DNA from: Agriotes lineatus | Taxonomy: Eukaryota; Arthropoda; Insecta; Coleoptera; Elateridae | Length of the DNA: 64,000 nucleotides | Assembly: GCA_940337035.1 (NCBI GenBank) | Contig: OW679203.1 | Location: 22,887,495 to 22,951,494, forward strand | Direction of reading: 5' to 3' | Shown: positions 23,301-33,450 of the stretch, in pieces | Position numbering within the stretch: the first letter of the stretch is position 1 | Layout of the letters: every line of letters starts with the position of its first letter | Program-made: the position numbers and the translations under genes | The notes under the pieces: generated by a model | What the model was told of the DNA's origin: nothing | Databases searched by the model: none | The model's input: the letters and a program-made list of their open reading frames with translations, nothing else

Positions 23301-26220
23301 CCTTAACTGCTAATCGCTTTACAACTGCGGTTACTGAGGTAAACCTGGCTAATTTTGCCACAAGCAAACGTAATAGCGTCGTGTTAAAATAAGCTCAAGT
23401 TCTAATTTCGCATATAAAGACATGCAAAGCCCGAGAAAATAAAATGGAAATTATGAGCCAACAAAACAGGCACAGATAAAATCTTCGGCGTAATTAATAC
23501 TCAGTTACTTTGTTGCGCTCACGCCCTTCGGGCATAAAGCTGCCTGGCTGCCAGGGTTGGGTACTTGCAAAATTCGAAGGTCGGTAATGAAATGCCATTT
23601 AGAGTTTATTCATTTTTTTTCTTTGTAGTATACTGCACAGGGTGCGAGAAATTCCAAATTACGATAGCGTTTACTCGCAGTTACGGTATACGGAGAGAAA
23701 CAAGTAGTAGAAGAGAGAAATTAGTCCAATTTCTCGGTGAGGAAGGTTTTATTATAATGAACATAATATGGCCGGCATTTGGTTGTCGTAAAAATACCAG
23801 ACGTATGCAGAAAAACCATATTAAGTACATGTATAGTGGTCAGGTATAGATAGAGATCATCCGCTGCGAACAATAAAAGTACACTATAATTATATTAATT
23901 TCTAGTAATAACTAATTTTACTATCAAATTGCGTAAAATCCCAAAGGAACTTCAAAGACCTGCAATAAAGTCATTGTCAAATCGTGAACAACTGACTGTC
24001 AAACGACGTGCACTGCAGAAATATTGCGATAAATCACTGAATGACTTAAGGCACTTAGGGTTGCAGAATACAGATGTAAAAATCAGAAAATGTCTAACGT
24101 AAAGTCTTTACAGTCTAAAAAAAAATTAAGACACAGCAACAAGGAGTAAAGTTGCCCAGTGGAGAAATGGGAAGCGCTGTAAGTTTGCTGTGTTTGCTGA
24201 ACAGGCACAAAGCCCTTGAAAATGAGCAGCTTTTCAATTACGTTAGAATGACTAATACCCGGAAGGAGAATATATGCAACCCTATACTGCATAACTTGGA
24301 TGCACTAGGTGGCTGGCATCGGAAGCGTCTTGTTTGCAGAACATAGCGGTTTATCCATTGACCAATACGCAGAAAAAGTCTGCTATTGCAAGTGCTAGAG
24401 GAAATGAAAATCGTCCAGATTATGACACATACGGGATAGTGACGCATCAGCAATTACAGAGTGGTACCCAGTTACCCGATGGTAAATTGCAGAATGAACT
24501 CCATCAGTTCAAATGTAGAGAACGCCAGGGCTTTCAAAATTGTATATCACAAATCGTGATTGTCGTCTCCAAAGGAAGTCGAAATGCCACAGAATTGGCC
24601 GTTATAACACAGGACTTCAACACTCATCTAAAAGTACACACTGCACTAGCGTGTAACTCGCAGATATATAAATATATATAGCAAGAACCCCCCTAACGCG
24701 TAAAATTCGATGCAAAATATAACAGTCGTAAATTTAAACGATTTACTAAATACGTTAAACTTTTAAACAGAGATAAGATTCATTTATTATTGATGTGTGA
24801 AATAATTATCATAGTGGAGATAAAAGTAAGTTATAAGACCAAATTTGGGAAAAGATTGAAAAGGTTTTTCGTCGGTTATTCTCATAGAAGTTGAGAAAGC
24901 ATAAAAAAGCTAATATCACAGCGAAACGGCTACCAGTGAAATGGGAGTGGTTGTTCTTGTAGAATTACGTTGAAACATGTGGATATTGTAAAGTAGGTAG
25001 ACGAAATGGTACCAATCTTATTTTACATCGCCGTATAAAAAAGCCCACGCGTTAAACTGCAGTCACCATGACTTTAATTGTACAAAAATTGGCCTCACCA
25101 GATTTCTCACACATGTAAAGATACAATGTCTAATATATTTTCGTCATATTGTCATAATAATTGGCAAGGTTTCATCGTTCAGTGAAAAAGGAAGAAAGCT
25201 ACACGACGAAAAAATATGCTACTCGTAGTAATACAGCAAGCACAGGTTATATTTAACCGAATAAACTCATAAAAGCTGTGCCACACAACACAAAAGTACG
25301 ATAGTTCTTTAAGGGCATGACGAATTGTTACACCTTAAAATTAATTTACGATTTATAACAAAATCAAGAATGTACACAACTGGCTTCAGTCGGACCTGGA
25401 CGGGATTTTACTTTGAAATTGTAGATCTGTATGCTAAAACTCCATTGTGTCGATTGTTTTAGCCGAAAGGTGTTGGCGACGTTTCCAACAAAGAAGGACG
25501 CCCCCAAGTCGTAAATGTTGTGTCTACGAGGAGTGACGATAAACATGTAGTTTATCATGTGTGAAAATCTTTATGCATGCATAGATTCGGTTACTTTTGC
25601 GTAACTATTATTCTTCGACATGCTCTGGATAAAAAATTATATCACTTTTCTCAAAAAAATCGATATGATTTTTTTTCTATTACTAAAACACTGCAGAACT
25701 ACGAAAAGTGCGACAAATACCACTACGCTGTAGTTTTTTTAATACAGCCACCGTCTTTTATATTTTTTATGGATAAAGGTACACAACATTGAACTTAGGT
25801 TTTTAATAATACTAGATTTACCAACATTAATCCGTTACGCTAAGTTGGTATTGGACATAAATAGCAGTCCGTGAGACCAAAATTGCACCTCAACGGTTAC
25901 GGGTTCAGCGTAATGCAATACTTAACAATATCAGCATGAAGGCATGGCTGATCTTTACTTTAAATCGCGAAGCTTGGCTCCCGAGATCGAGACAGGTAAC
26001 CAGGGTCTGCTAAAATGAAATACACGGGAAAGCTGACTTAGCCTGAGTTGAGCACAAAGCCAAAGCCAAAAAGAAAATTTGAGGCTATATGGGAATTCGA
26101 TTCGAGCAAGATCGATTTCTAGAGTCCGCCAGTAACCCAATTAACGATAAACTGAACCCCAAGGGTTTAAGAACTAATGTTACTTCTGAAACTATAACAT
26201 CACGTAATTAAACACGTGAG
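20368..26220. other. Long gene-free stretch
   Basis: Nothing could be assigned. Points noted: two adjacent hairpins at 23,522-23,555 (GCCCTTCGGGC and CCTGGCTGCCAGG); a coding-looking 115-codon plus frame at 24,334-24,681 and a 64-codon ATG-initiated minus frame at 25,558-25,364, neither with recognisable motifs. Confidence 0.5.
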
Positions 26221-26295
26221 GAAGCCGCGTAGTGCAGTTGGGTAGCGCTAGGCTTGCTCGGATATCCATTATCTCTTATAGGTCGTGTCAGTACA
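26221..26295 (+). repeat. Possible tRNA-derived SINE head
   Basis: TAGTGCAGTTGG at 26,230-26,241 fits the RNA polymerase III A-box consensus (TRGYNNARYNGG), preceded by GAAGCCGCG as in tRNA-like SINE heads. About 40 bases further on, ATAGGTCGTGTC is only a poor B-box. No poly(A) end or second copy was seen, so this may be chance or a decayed SINE. Confidence 0.25.
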
Positions 26296-26877
26296 CTGGC
26301 AGATTTTAATTCTTGGAAAATAAATATATAGCGTTATTATACAAAAAGGTCAAACATTTAAATGCTTAGCGAACTGCCAGCAGTAGCGATAGCGCCGTAT
26401 GATCTGCTGCTACATATAGAATGCTCTATTAGTCACTCTTTTATCGCAGGTCACATTCATATTCTCCACTTTGAAGACGCAGGTTTGTATCTACCATCTA
26501 TGAAACACCTTAGAGGGATCCTAGTATAACAACATTTTGTTTCTACCTAGAAACTGTACTGCTTATTGGTTTTAAGTCCTAATTTGGCGTATTAGCGCTT
26601 CAGCGTCAGTTCAGGTTCGAATGCGTCTATATAGGTTTACACGTCATTGAGCGCGGTCTGGGCAAGTTAAGGGTCTGTGGCATATATTTTGAACTTCTCA
26701 AGCTCCCTTCCTTCCTTCTTGATGAGTTTTTACAGCTGCCGATACTATAAAATGACCGGTCGGCGTTTTCATGCCTTCCCTTTCGTTTGCGCTAAGGTCA
26801 TTTTTGGCCATCCAGATATTGACGGGCTTTTGGTAAAGGTACGCTACGAAGTATTGGGTTATCTTTCGCTCTGTTTG
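26296..26877. other. Unassigned stretch before the tandem array
   Basis: Moderate GC content with short open frames on both strands and no recognised motif. Its last bases run directly into the first, slightly shortened unit of the tandem array. Confidence 0.4.
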
Positions 26878-27622
26878 GCAGATTATGCTCCTCCGGTCAC
26901 CTCGTCCCACGTCAATGTTGTCTGATTCTGGTTAGCGAGCAGTTGGAATTCGTTTGCAAGTAGCCCAGGTGGGCTGCCAGTAGGAGCCCCCAAACAGTCC
27001 TCTGCTGATAACGTGAAGTACGCACAGATCCACGTGCACATGGCGTCCTTGACCTATTTGGCAGATTATGCTCCTCTGGTGACCTTTACAGACAAACCCG
27101 TCTCACGTCAATGTTGTCGGATTCTGGTTAGCGAGCTGTTGGAATTCGTTTTCACGTAGCCCAAGTGGGCTGTTAGTAGGAGCCCCCAAGCAATCCTCCG
27201 CTGATAGAGTGGAGTACGCGCAGATCCATCTGCACGTGGCGTCCTTGACCTTGGCAGATTATGCTCCTCTGGTGACCTTTGCAGAGAAACTTCTCTCACG
27301 TCAATGTTATGGGATCCTGGTTAGCGGGTTGTTGGAATCCGTATGCACGTAACCCAGGTAGACTGCTAGTAGGAGCCTTCAAAGAATCCTTTGCTGATAG
27401 CGTGAAGTACGCGCAGATCCACGAGCACGTGGCGTCCTTGACCTGTTTGGCAGATTGTGCTCCTCTGGTGACATTTGCAGAGAAACTCCGCTCACGTCAA
27501 TGTTGTCGGATTCTGGTTAGCGAGTTGTTGGAATTCGTTTGCAAGTGCCCCAGGTGGGTTGCTAGTAGGAGCCTCCAAACAATCCTCTGCCGATTGCGTA
27601 AAGTACGCACAGGTCCACGTGT
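26878..27622 (+). repeat. Tandem array, four units of ~183-196 bp
   Basis: Unit anchors (GCAGATTATGCTCC or variants) occur at 26,878, 27,061, 27,254 and 27,450. Each unit continues through CTCACGTCAATGTTRT, a GGTTAGCGAG run, GCCCAGGTGGGCTG and CAGATCCACG to GGCGTCCTTGACC. Units are about 85-90% alike by eye. The spacing is not a multiple of three, so the long frame across them (27,279-27,674) is a product of repetition and not a gene. A fifth partial unit continues at 29,084 after the inserted retrotransposon. Confidence 0.92.
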
Positions 27623-27624
27623 AT

Positions 27625-29083
27625 ATATAACATCGTCGATGACCTACTTACAGCTACAGATTCGGGTAAAGTAACAGCTCTTGTTTTATTAGATTATTCC
27701 AAAGCATTCGACACAATCTCCCATAAAATCTTTTTATCAATCTGCCATTTTATAGGATTGCTACCAAAAGCCACTACTCTTCTATCTAATTACATAACTG
27801 AACGCTATCAAACAGTGCAAGTTAACAATGAAATTTCGTGTTTTCGTCATGTAGCCTCGGGTGTTCCTCAGGGTTCCATCCTTGGACCTTTGCTCTTTAC
27901 AATTTACATCTCTCATTTTCCCTCTGTAGTAGACTCCTGTAATTGCCATTTTTACGCTGATGACTCTCAAATTTATTTTTCTTTTAATGTTCAAGAAGCA
28001 GCTCGCGCTAGTCAACTAATAAACAAGGATCTACAACAACTTGCTAATACTTCTCTTAAACATTCACTTAAACTTAATGCAGATAAATCAGTTGTAATGT
28101 TTTTTGGTAGGAAAGATGATATCGAAATTGTTAAGAATAATGTAACTTTAAAAATTAACGATGCTGTAATACCGGTCGCTGACTCCGTTAAAAATTTGGG
28201 TTTAACATTAGACTCAACTTTACGCTTTAAAAAACACGTGTCGAAATGTCTACAGAAAGCTTATTGCAACTTAAAATCGATTTTTCTAAACCGTCATGTG
28301 TTGAGTAGCAAAGTCAAAATCATTTTATGTAACAGTCTGGTCTTACCACAGGTCGATTACTGTGATGTGGTATATGGTCCTTGCTTGGATTCACAAGACA
28401 AGAACAGAATACAAAAGCTTCAAAATGCAAGCTTGCGACTTATCTACGGAATACGTAAATATGACAGGATTTCTCACAAACTCCTGGATACTAACTGGTT
28501 GAATATGGTAAATAGACGATTTCTACACTGTTCTGTTCTGTATCGTAAAGTCTTACTAAATAAAACACCACCATATTTGTATAATAAAATAACGTTTCGA
28601 ACGGATGTTCACAACTTGAACTTGAGATTTAGGGGCAATATCACTGTGCCAAGGCGCTGCACTGAAATTGGAAGACGTCGTTTTGTCTACAACATTGCGA
28701 TTTGGTTTAATGACTTGCCCAGAAATCTTAAGTTGCTTGCAATACCACGGTTTCGGCATCAACTTTCTACATTACTGTTTTCTCAGCAAAATAGTTATTT
28801 AAACTCAAACGTAAAGAGTTCATATACTGTTTAATTGTGTATGTTTTTCTTTTTGCACGCACCAACTATATTTTATTTTCTTGAGCACAGGATGGAGGCG
28901 GAATGAGGGGTAAACAACAATTTATTAATTTCTTTAATTATTATTGTTCCCGGGGTTAAGTGGTGGAGCAGTTCGCGGTTTTTTACTGTGCGCTGAACTT
29001 CGCCCCAGTATGTTATGTTGTATCTCTGTATATATATATTTATTAGAAATAAAGGCATATTATTATTATTATTATTATTATTA
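27625..29083 (+). mobile_element. 5'-truncated CR1/L2-like non-LTR retrotransposon
   Basis: The element starts inside the RT domain (5' truncation), carries the remaining RT frame, a 3' untranslated region of about 220 bp and a (ATT)n tail at about 29,058-29,083. It interrupts the tandem array. The left flank ends CACGTGTATAT and the right flank resumes TATGCCGTCCTTGACC, which together rebuild the array wording CACGTGCACATGGCGTCC. A few bases (TATAT/TAT) are shared as a probable short target duplication. Five-prime truncation plus a simple-repeat tail is typical of target-primed reverse transcription. Confidence 0.88.
27629..28834 (+). CDS. Partial reverse transcriptase of the CR1/L2-like element
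   Basis: An uninterrupted frame of about 401 codons starts mid-domain with no start codon of its own. RT motif A is LLDYSKAFDTI, motif B is ASGVPQGSILGPLLFTIYI, and the catalytic motif C is FYADDSQIY. The thumb and C-terminal part follow, with TPPYLYNKI, VPRRC and a FRHQL-type ending as in CR1/L2-group elements. The upstream fingers and the endonuclease are missing, so it cannot act alone. Absence of stops and frameshifts suggests a fairly recent insertion. It probably has no expression of its own beyond read-through. The subgroup (CR1, L2, Crack, Daphne) is not resolved by eye. Confidence 0.9.
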   Translation, partial: NIVDDLLTATDSGKVTALVLLDYSKAFDTISHKIFLSICHFIGLLPKATTLLSNYITERYQTVQVNNEISCFRHVASGVPQGSILGPLLFTIYISHFPSVVDSCNCHFYADDSQIYFSFNVQEAARASQLINKDLQQLANTSLKHSLKLNADKSVVMFFGRKDDIEIVKNNVTLKINDAVIPVADSVKNLGLTLDSTLRFKKHVSKCLQKAYCNLKSIFLNRHVLSSKVKIILCNSLVLPQVDYCDVVYGPCLDSQDKNRIQKLQNASLRLIYGIRKYDRISHKLLDTNWLNMVNRRFLHCSVLYRKVLLNKTPPYLYNKITFRTDVHNLNLRFRGNITVPRRCTEIGRRRFVYNIAIWFNDLPRNLKLLAIPRFRHQLSTLLFSQQNSYLNSNVKSSYTV

Positions 29084-29249
29084 TATGCCGTCCTTGACCT
29101 ATTTGGCGGATTATGCTGCCCTGGTGACCTTTGCAGAGAAACTTCTCTCACGTCAATGTTATCGGGTTGTTAGAATTCGTTCGCACGTGGCCCAGGTGGC
29201 CTGCTAGTAGGGGCCCCCAAACAGTCCTCTGCTGATAGCACTATTTGAA
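29084..29249 (+). repeat. Fifth, partial unit of the tandem array
   Basis: Resumes at GCCGTCCTTGACCTATTTGG and runs through the same landmarks to CCTCTGCTGATAGC, where the similarity stops within the unit. It shows the array extended across the insertion site before the retrotransposon landed. Confidence 0.9.
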
Positions 29250-31794
29250 TGTTGTGTATAGTTACCCTGTGATTCTGTAGACCTTTATAACTGGTTTGCT
29301 GCACCGGTTGGCAATCAGATCCTGCCTGGGTTCCCTCAGAACCCCGTAGGTTTTGCATTTACTATAGAACTCTTGCTGTCAATCGCAGTTTGCTCAACTA
29401 TCTCCATGGGTACCCTTCAGGTCCCATTTTAATGGTTAAACTAATACAATAAATGATATTCATCCTCAAACTCTCTGCTACACTTTTAATTTGCTATTGG
29501 TTGTACTTAACGAACGGAGTCTGTATTTTTGTACATTTTAGAATAGTATAAATGTTAACTTACTCGCAATACTATTAGAATTTGTGTTTGTGTTTGAAGT
29601 GCTTCTAACTTTAGCATATATTTATAGAATAATCACCCTTATTCTGCACTGGCATCGATATTACTACATCGTCTTGTTTATGTTATTGCTTTATTTAAAG
29701 TATTGTGCTTATTTTGAGTTTAAGAATTCTCTGTGATACCCGGATACACATGTCGTTATTTAAAGATTCCTCAGCGCCCGTATTTATTATTTAATTAACT
29801 TTAGTATTTATAATGAAGTGCACACCAGTCATTTGATTTTAAGAAAGTTAGCCGACGACTCAAAATCTGATATCATGACTTTAACAAAAACAAAAAGTAG
29901 AGACGTGGAAAATACAAGGTAACACTCGGAAATCATGTCGAGCATGCACGCAAATGGCTTTTACTTTTAATTTATGCGCGAAAGTTTAACTGGCGAAACT
30001 TTATCCTTGTCTATAATTAAGCCGGCTACCTTTTTGCAAGTAGACAATCCCAAGCAGTGCGGCAGATACCGCCACAGCAGCCAGTAGCCATCTTTCTATT
30101 TTATGAACAATTAACTAGGTCGCTGAGCGTCTGTACATAAAAGGGGAGTAGAACGCGAAGAATGTCGGAAATATTTTTTAAAGTCCGATGTAAAGGTAGA
30201 TTTGCTTTAATTAATTGCCCCATTTGTTCGGCCCTCGAGCAAATTTCGAGCCAGAAAGCTTTTATGTTTTTCTTGATTACCGCGAAACATACGGCCGGTT
30301 TATATGCAAAATACAAAATAAAAAGGGAATTTATGTATCACCCCTTCTGAATATTCATTCCATTTCAGTGATTGTTACTGCGCCAATTTACCCCATTCTC
30401 CGAATTATCCCACTGAATTTTCAATTAGCTTCTTGCCACGTGACACTCGTGTAGCATTTGCTACCACAACCCTGTTAATTATTGGCTGAATATTCAATAG
30501 TGAACACTCTTCTGCATATGTGTACGTGCGTATCGACAGGTCGCTATTATGCATTCCTGAGAAACAAGCTAACTGTTATTTTAAGGGGTAAAGCACTTGT
30601 CAGTAAGCATTTCCGGTGCTGCATTAAGATTACTGAGTCAATGTCGTAGTATAGGACTCTGCAACAGACATAGGTTAGGATGGTAAGGACAAGTGGCAAT
30701 AACTCAGTTTGTGTTTTTACTTTCTCACTAGAACAAACTCTACAAACTTAAGTCGACGTCGCAAACCGGGTGAATTATAACCGGGAGTGGTAAAACCCAG
30801 AATGGCCCAAATTAATGGAATAAATTATTCTTAGGTGCAAAATTAATTTTATTTCAGCGAAAAAGCCGGGGTTCGTGGCAGCCGCCGAATTCCTCTTTAT
30901 TTGGCCCCGTAATGGGCAAACGCGAAGACACTTCCACTTGTAATTTACGTATGTGATTTCGCTACCAAGGCCCTTTAATGGCGTTTCCCAGGCAAGAAAT
31001 TCTATGGCGCTTTTCGCACAGACAGTTGGGCTAATTGCGAAAAGTAATTAAGTAACCGTCCACAGTGCAAGATGTTTGCGTTCAGAATTATTTGTAGGCG
31101 CTGGTTGTGGTTTGCACTGAGGCCGTTCTTAATTTTATTTGTACTTATCTTTAAAGTAATATAACTACCCTACAATGCACTCGGAGGTGTTTTATTAGGG
31201 ATAGAAACGCAAAATCCAGCGTCCCTAAGCGGCATAATTATTTCATAATGCCATTCTGACATGGAGCTCTTATCGAGGCCATTATTTAGTTTAATTTTTA
31301 TTATCTCGTTTAAGACGGTGGTATAAAATTTCTTTCTTTGGAACTTTTATTGCGCTGAGACAAAAGATGACAACTCTGCCCCAGAGAACCGTTACGGCCT
31401 AAACGAGAGAAAGCCATGACAGGATAAAATGTGATATTTGGACACTTTAATAACTAATAGCGCTACACCTCCGTTTTTTGAAGCACTCTTAACGAAATGG
31501 AAACCTTCAGGAAAATAAATTGCCTCAAATAAGTTTTCGAATTGAATTGGTCGCTATTTATAGAGGGGATGATGGCACTGGACGATATGGATACAATACA
31601 ACATTGTGTTACATCCTTTGGAAATCATAAGTAAGCGCGCAATTAAGAACTGTGAATATGCAACTAGCTCCTGTAACAAATTGAATTCAACCGAATATGT
31701 CGTCGGAGTCCTGAACATTAACTGCAAAATAAATATATCTTGTCTTAGACGCTCTTTATTGCAAATCATTAGAGGAACTTATAGTAGTTAACAT
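29250..31794. other. Non-coding stretch; possible regulatory blocks
   Basis: No gene. 29,250-29,460 is GC-richer and ends near CAATAAATGATATTCATC, like the 3' part of some retroelements, but nothing identifies it. Blocks at about 30,170-30,350, 30,780-31,080 and 31,190-31,340 mix GC-rich words with many TAATTA/ATTTA sites (for example AAATTAATTTTATTTC and AAAAGTAATTAAGTAA). That texture is seen in insect developmental enhancers, but conservation is needed to say so. Confidence 0.35.
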
Positions 31795-32033
31795 GTACTG
31801 GGTGACCATAAATGGTTGTGATTTTTTTCTTAGGTTGGCACTGTTTATGTTGGTGACACTGTAAACTGATGTCAAATTCGAAGTTAGCAGGTTAGGTTTT
31901 GCGTCAGTTTTGACACAAACTGACGCAAAACATAACCTGCTAACCTCGAATTTGGCATAGACTTACAGTGCCACCGACATAAGCAGTGCCAACCTAAAAA
32001 AAAATCGCAACCATTTATGGTTACTCGGTACAA
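31795..32033. mobile_element. Near-perfect palindromic MITE/foldback element
   Basis: The left half starts TGTACTGGGTGACCATAAAT and the right half ends with its inverted counterpart (ATTTATGGTTACTCGGTACA). The two halves pair over about 115 bases each with few mismatches, meeting at a six-base loop TGACAC (31,911-31,916) flanked by TTTTGCGTCAGTTT and its complement. It has no coding capacity. The whole unit could extrude as a cruciform or be transcribed as a hairpin RNA. Its family is unknown. Confidence 0.85.
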
Positions 32034-32274
32034 TAAAACATTAGAGTTTAGCTAACTTGCAATCTCATTTCGTTACATATAATACTTAATTTAAAATTTA
32101 TAATTGTCCAGTAATTGTTTTGAGGTACTTATTTTCAAATACAATTTACTTCGAATGACGACACTTATGTCGCCGCTTTCTTATTGAAGTACTTTTGGGT
32201 TGCATAGCCCCCTGGTATATTTTTGTCCACATTTTAGAAAGAGGACAATTTTAGGGAATATCTTTAAAGATTGC

Positions 32275-32580
32275 CTATGTGTAGGAGCTGTTTCCTTTTG
32301 CCATCTTGGGAAAGATAGTGGTTGGTGCTGGTGGTGTAGATGTTTTCGGAAGTAAATTTTTCATTTTTCCGCTACCTTGCAAATTCCCAAGCAGCATTGA
32401 TGTGTGAAACGTGCGCCGCTGAAATATATCTAGCTGCGCTAGCATATAATGATATTTCAGAAATAAGCTCACTCCAGCCCGCTTTCTACCGTTTGATAGG
32501 TTAGCCTTGGTTCGGTATTTATAATCAGTTGTTTTCCACCCGTTGCAGTATGTAATTCCATCTTGATGCCCTGTTTCCAT
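32275..32580 (-). pseudogene. Possible Myb/SANT-like protein fragment of the repeat
   Basis: A 101-codon minus-strand frame lies at the low end of repeat copy A. Its start (YCNGWKTTDYKYRT followed by NGRKRAG) loosely follows the C..KWK...YR...sGrkr layout of Myb/SANT- or MADF-like DNA-binding domains. Such domains occur as accessory proteins of PIF/Harbinger transposons and as domesticated genes. The matching part of copy B carries several stops. The resemblance is partial, so this is a suggestion and not an identification. Confidence 0.28.
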
Positions 32581-33450
32581 CTCATAAGGAACAACTAGAT
32601 AACTGATTCATTAGTAGTTTGAGGGTTCTGTACAGATATCGTGCAAAAATTACCGCTCTTGAAGGCCTGTTGCTCTTACGATTTCACACCATAATACTGG
32701 GGAAAAGCCTGCCACCTCAATATTGCAGCTTTGTTGGGGCAGTTTCACCACCGAACCAGGTATCAGCACCTTCTCTGGATTTTTTGTAGTCGCCCGCCTG
32801 CAATTACTGAATGGCATGCATCTTCCCTTGAGACCCCCAATCTGGTGTGTATACCGAACTCTGATTATAGAGTGTTGCTCACCAATTGCTGCACATCGTT
32901 GGGGACTAAATCAGCTAGAGCTCTGCTCGTGTGAATACTTTGTGGGAACGAAAAATTAGATCTAGTTATATTTGGAATGTGTGTGTATTAGTTTACTGTT
33001 AGTTCTGTTTAATGGCTTATACATGGGACGCGTGGAGTACTAACGCTTTTATCTGCAGTTCCTGGACAGTTAATGCACGTATTGATGTGAGGTACCAAAT
33101 ACTCGGACGCACATGACCATATGTGCTAAATACTCAGCTTTTAAGGAAATTAACTTTACATGCAAGTGTTAGGCTCCGCACTCCATTTTCGCCTGGCTTT
33201 CATTTGTGGTTGGAACACGTTTGCTCCCGTAAGTAGTTATGAGAGGGATCAATTTACACTCTATTCATTCTATTTGCCATAATTTCACATACACATTTAG
33301 TAACGAATATTAAGATGAAACTTATAGTAAAATCAAAGTTACCTATACTACATTTACAAAAAATAAAAGGTTCAGATCAAATAAAAACATTACAAACACA
33401 TTAAAATATCTAACATTATCGATTTATACCTTTGAGAAGTTTTTGGTGGT
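32290..33450. repeat. Dispersed repeat, copy A
   Basis: Diverged but colinear similarity to 38,830-40,010. The best stretch is 32,690-32,770 against 39,115-39,200, where both read TTCACACCAT, GGGGAAA(A)GCCTG, TGCAGCTTT and CACCGAA.CAGG in order. A second match is GTAAAA..AAAG.TTAC near 33,325 and 39,890. A third is the TTTCTGAAATA segment on the minus strand. Overall identity is perhaps 60-65%. It is an old element of unknown class, possibly encoding a protein on the minus strand. Confidence 0.65.

Noticed and set aside
24334..24681. 115-codon plus frame as a host gene
   Set aside because: Composition is slightly coding-like, but there is no motif, no convincing splice sites, and other frames through it are similarly open; left unassigned.
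26610..26625. GGTTCGAATGC as the B-box of a tRNA gene
   Set aside because: No matching A-box or cloverleaf can be built around it.
27279..27674. 131-codon plus-strand frame as a gene
   Set aside because: It runs across tandem-repeat units whose spacing is not a multiple of three and into the retrotransposon; it is produced by the repeat.
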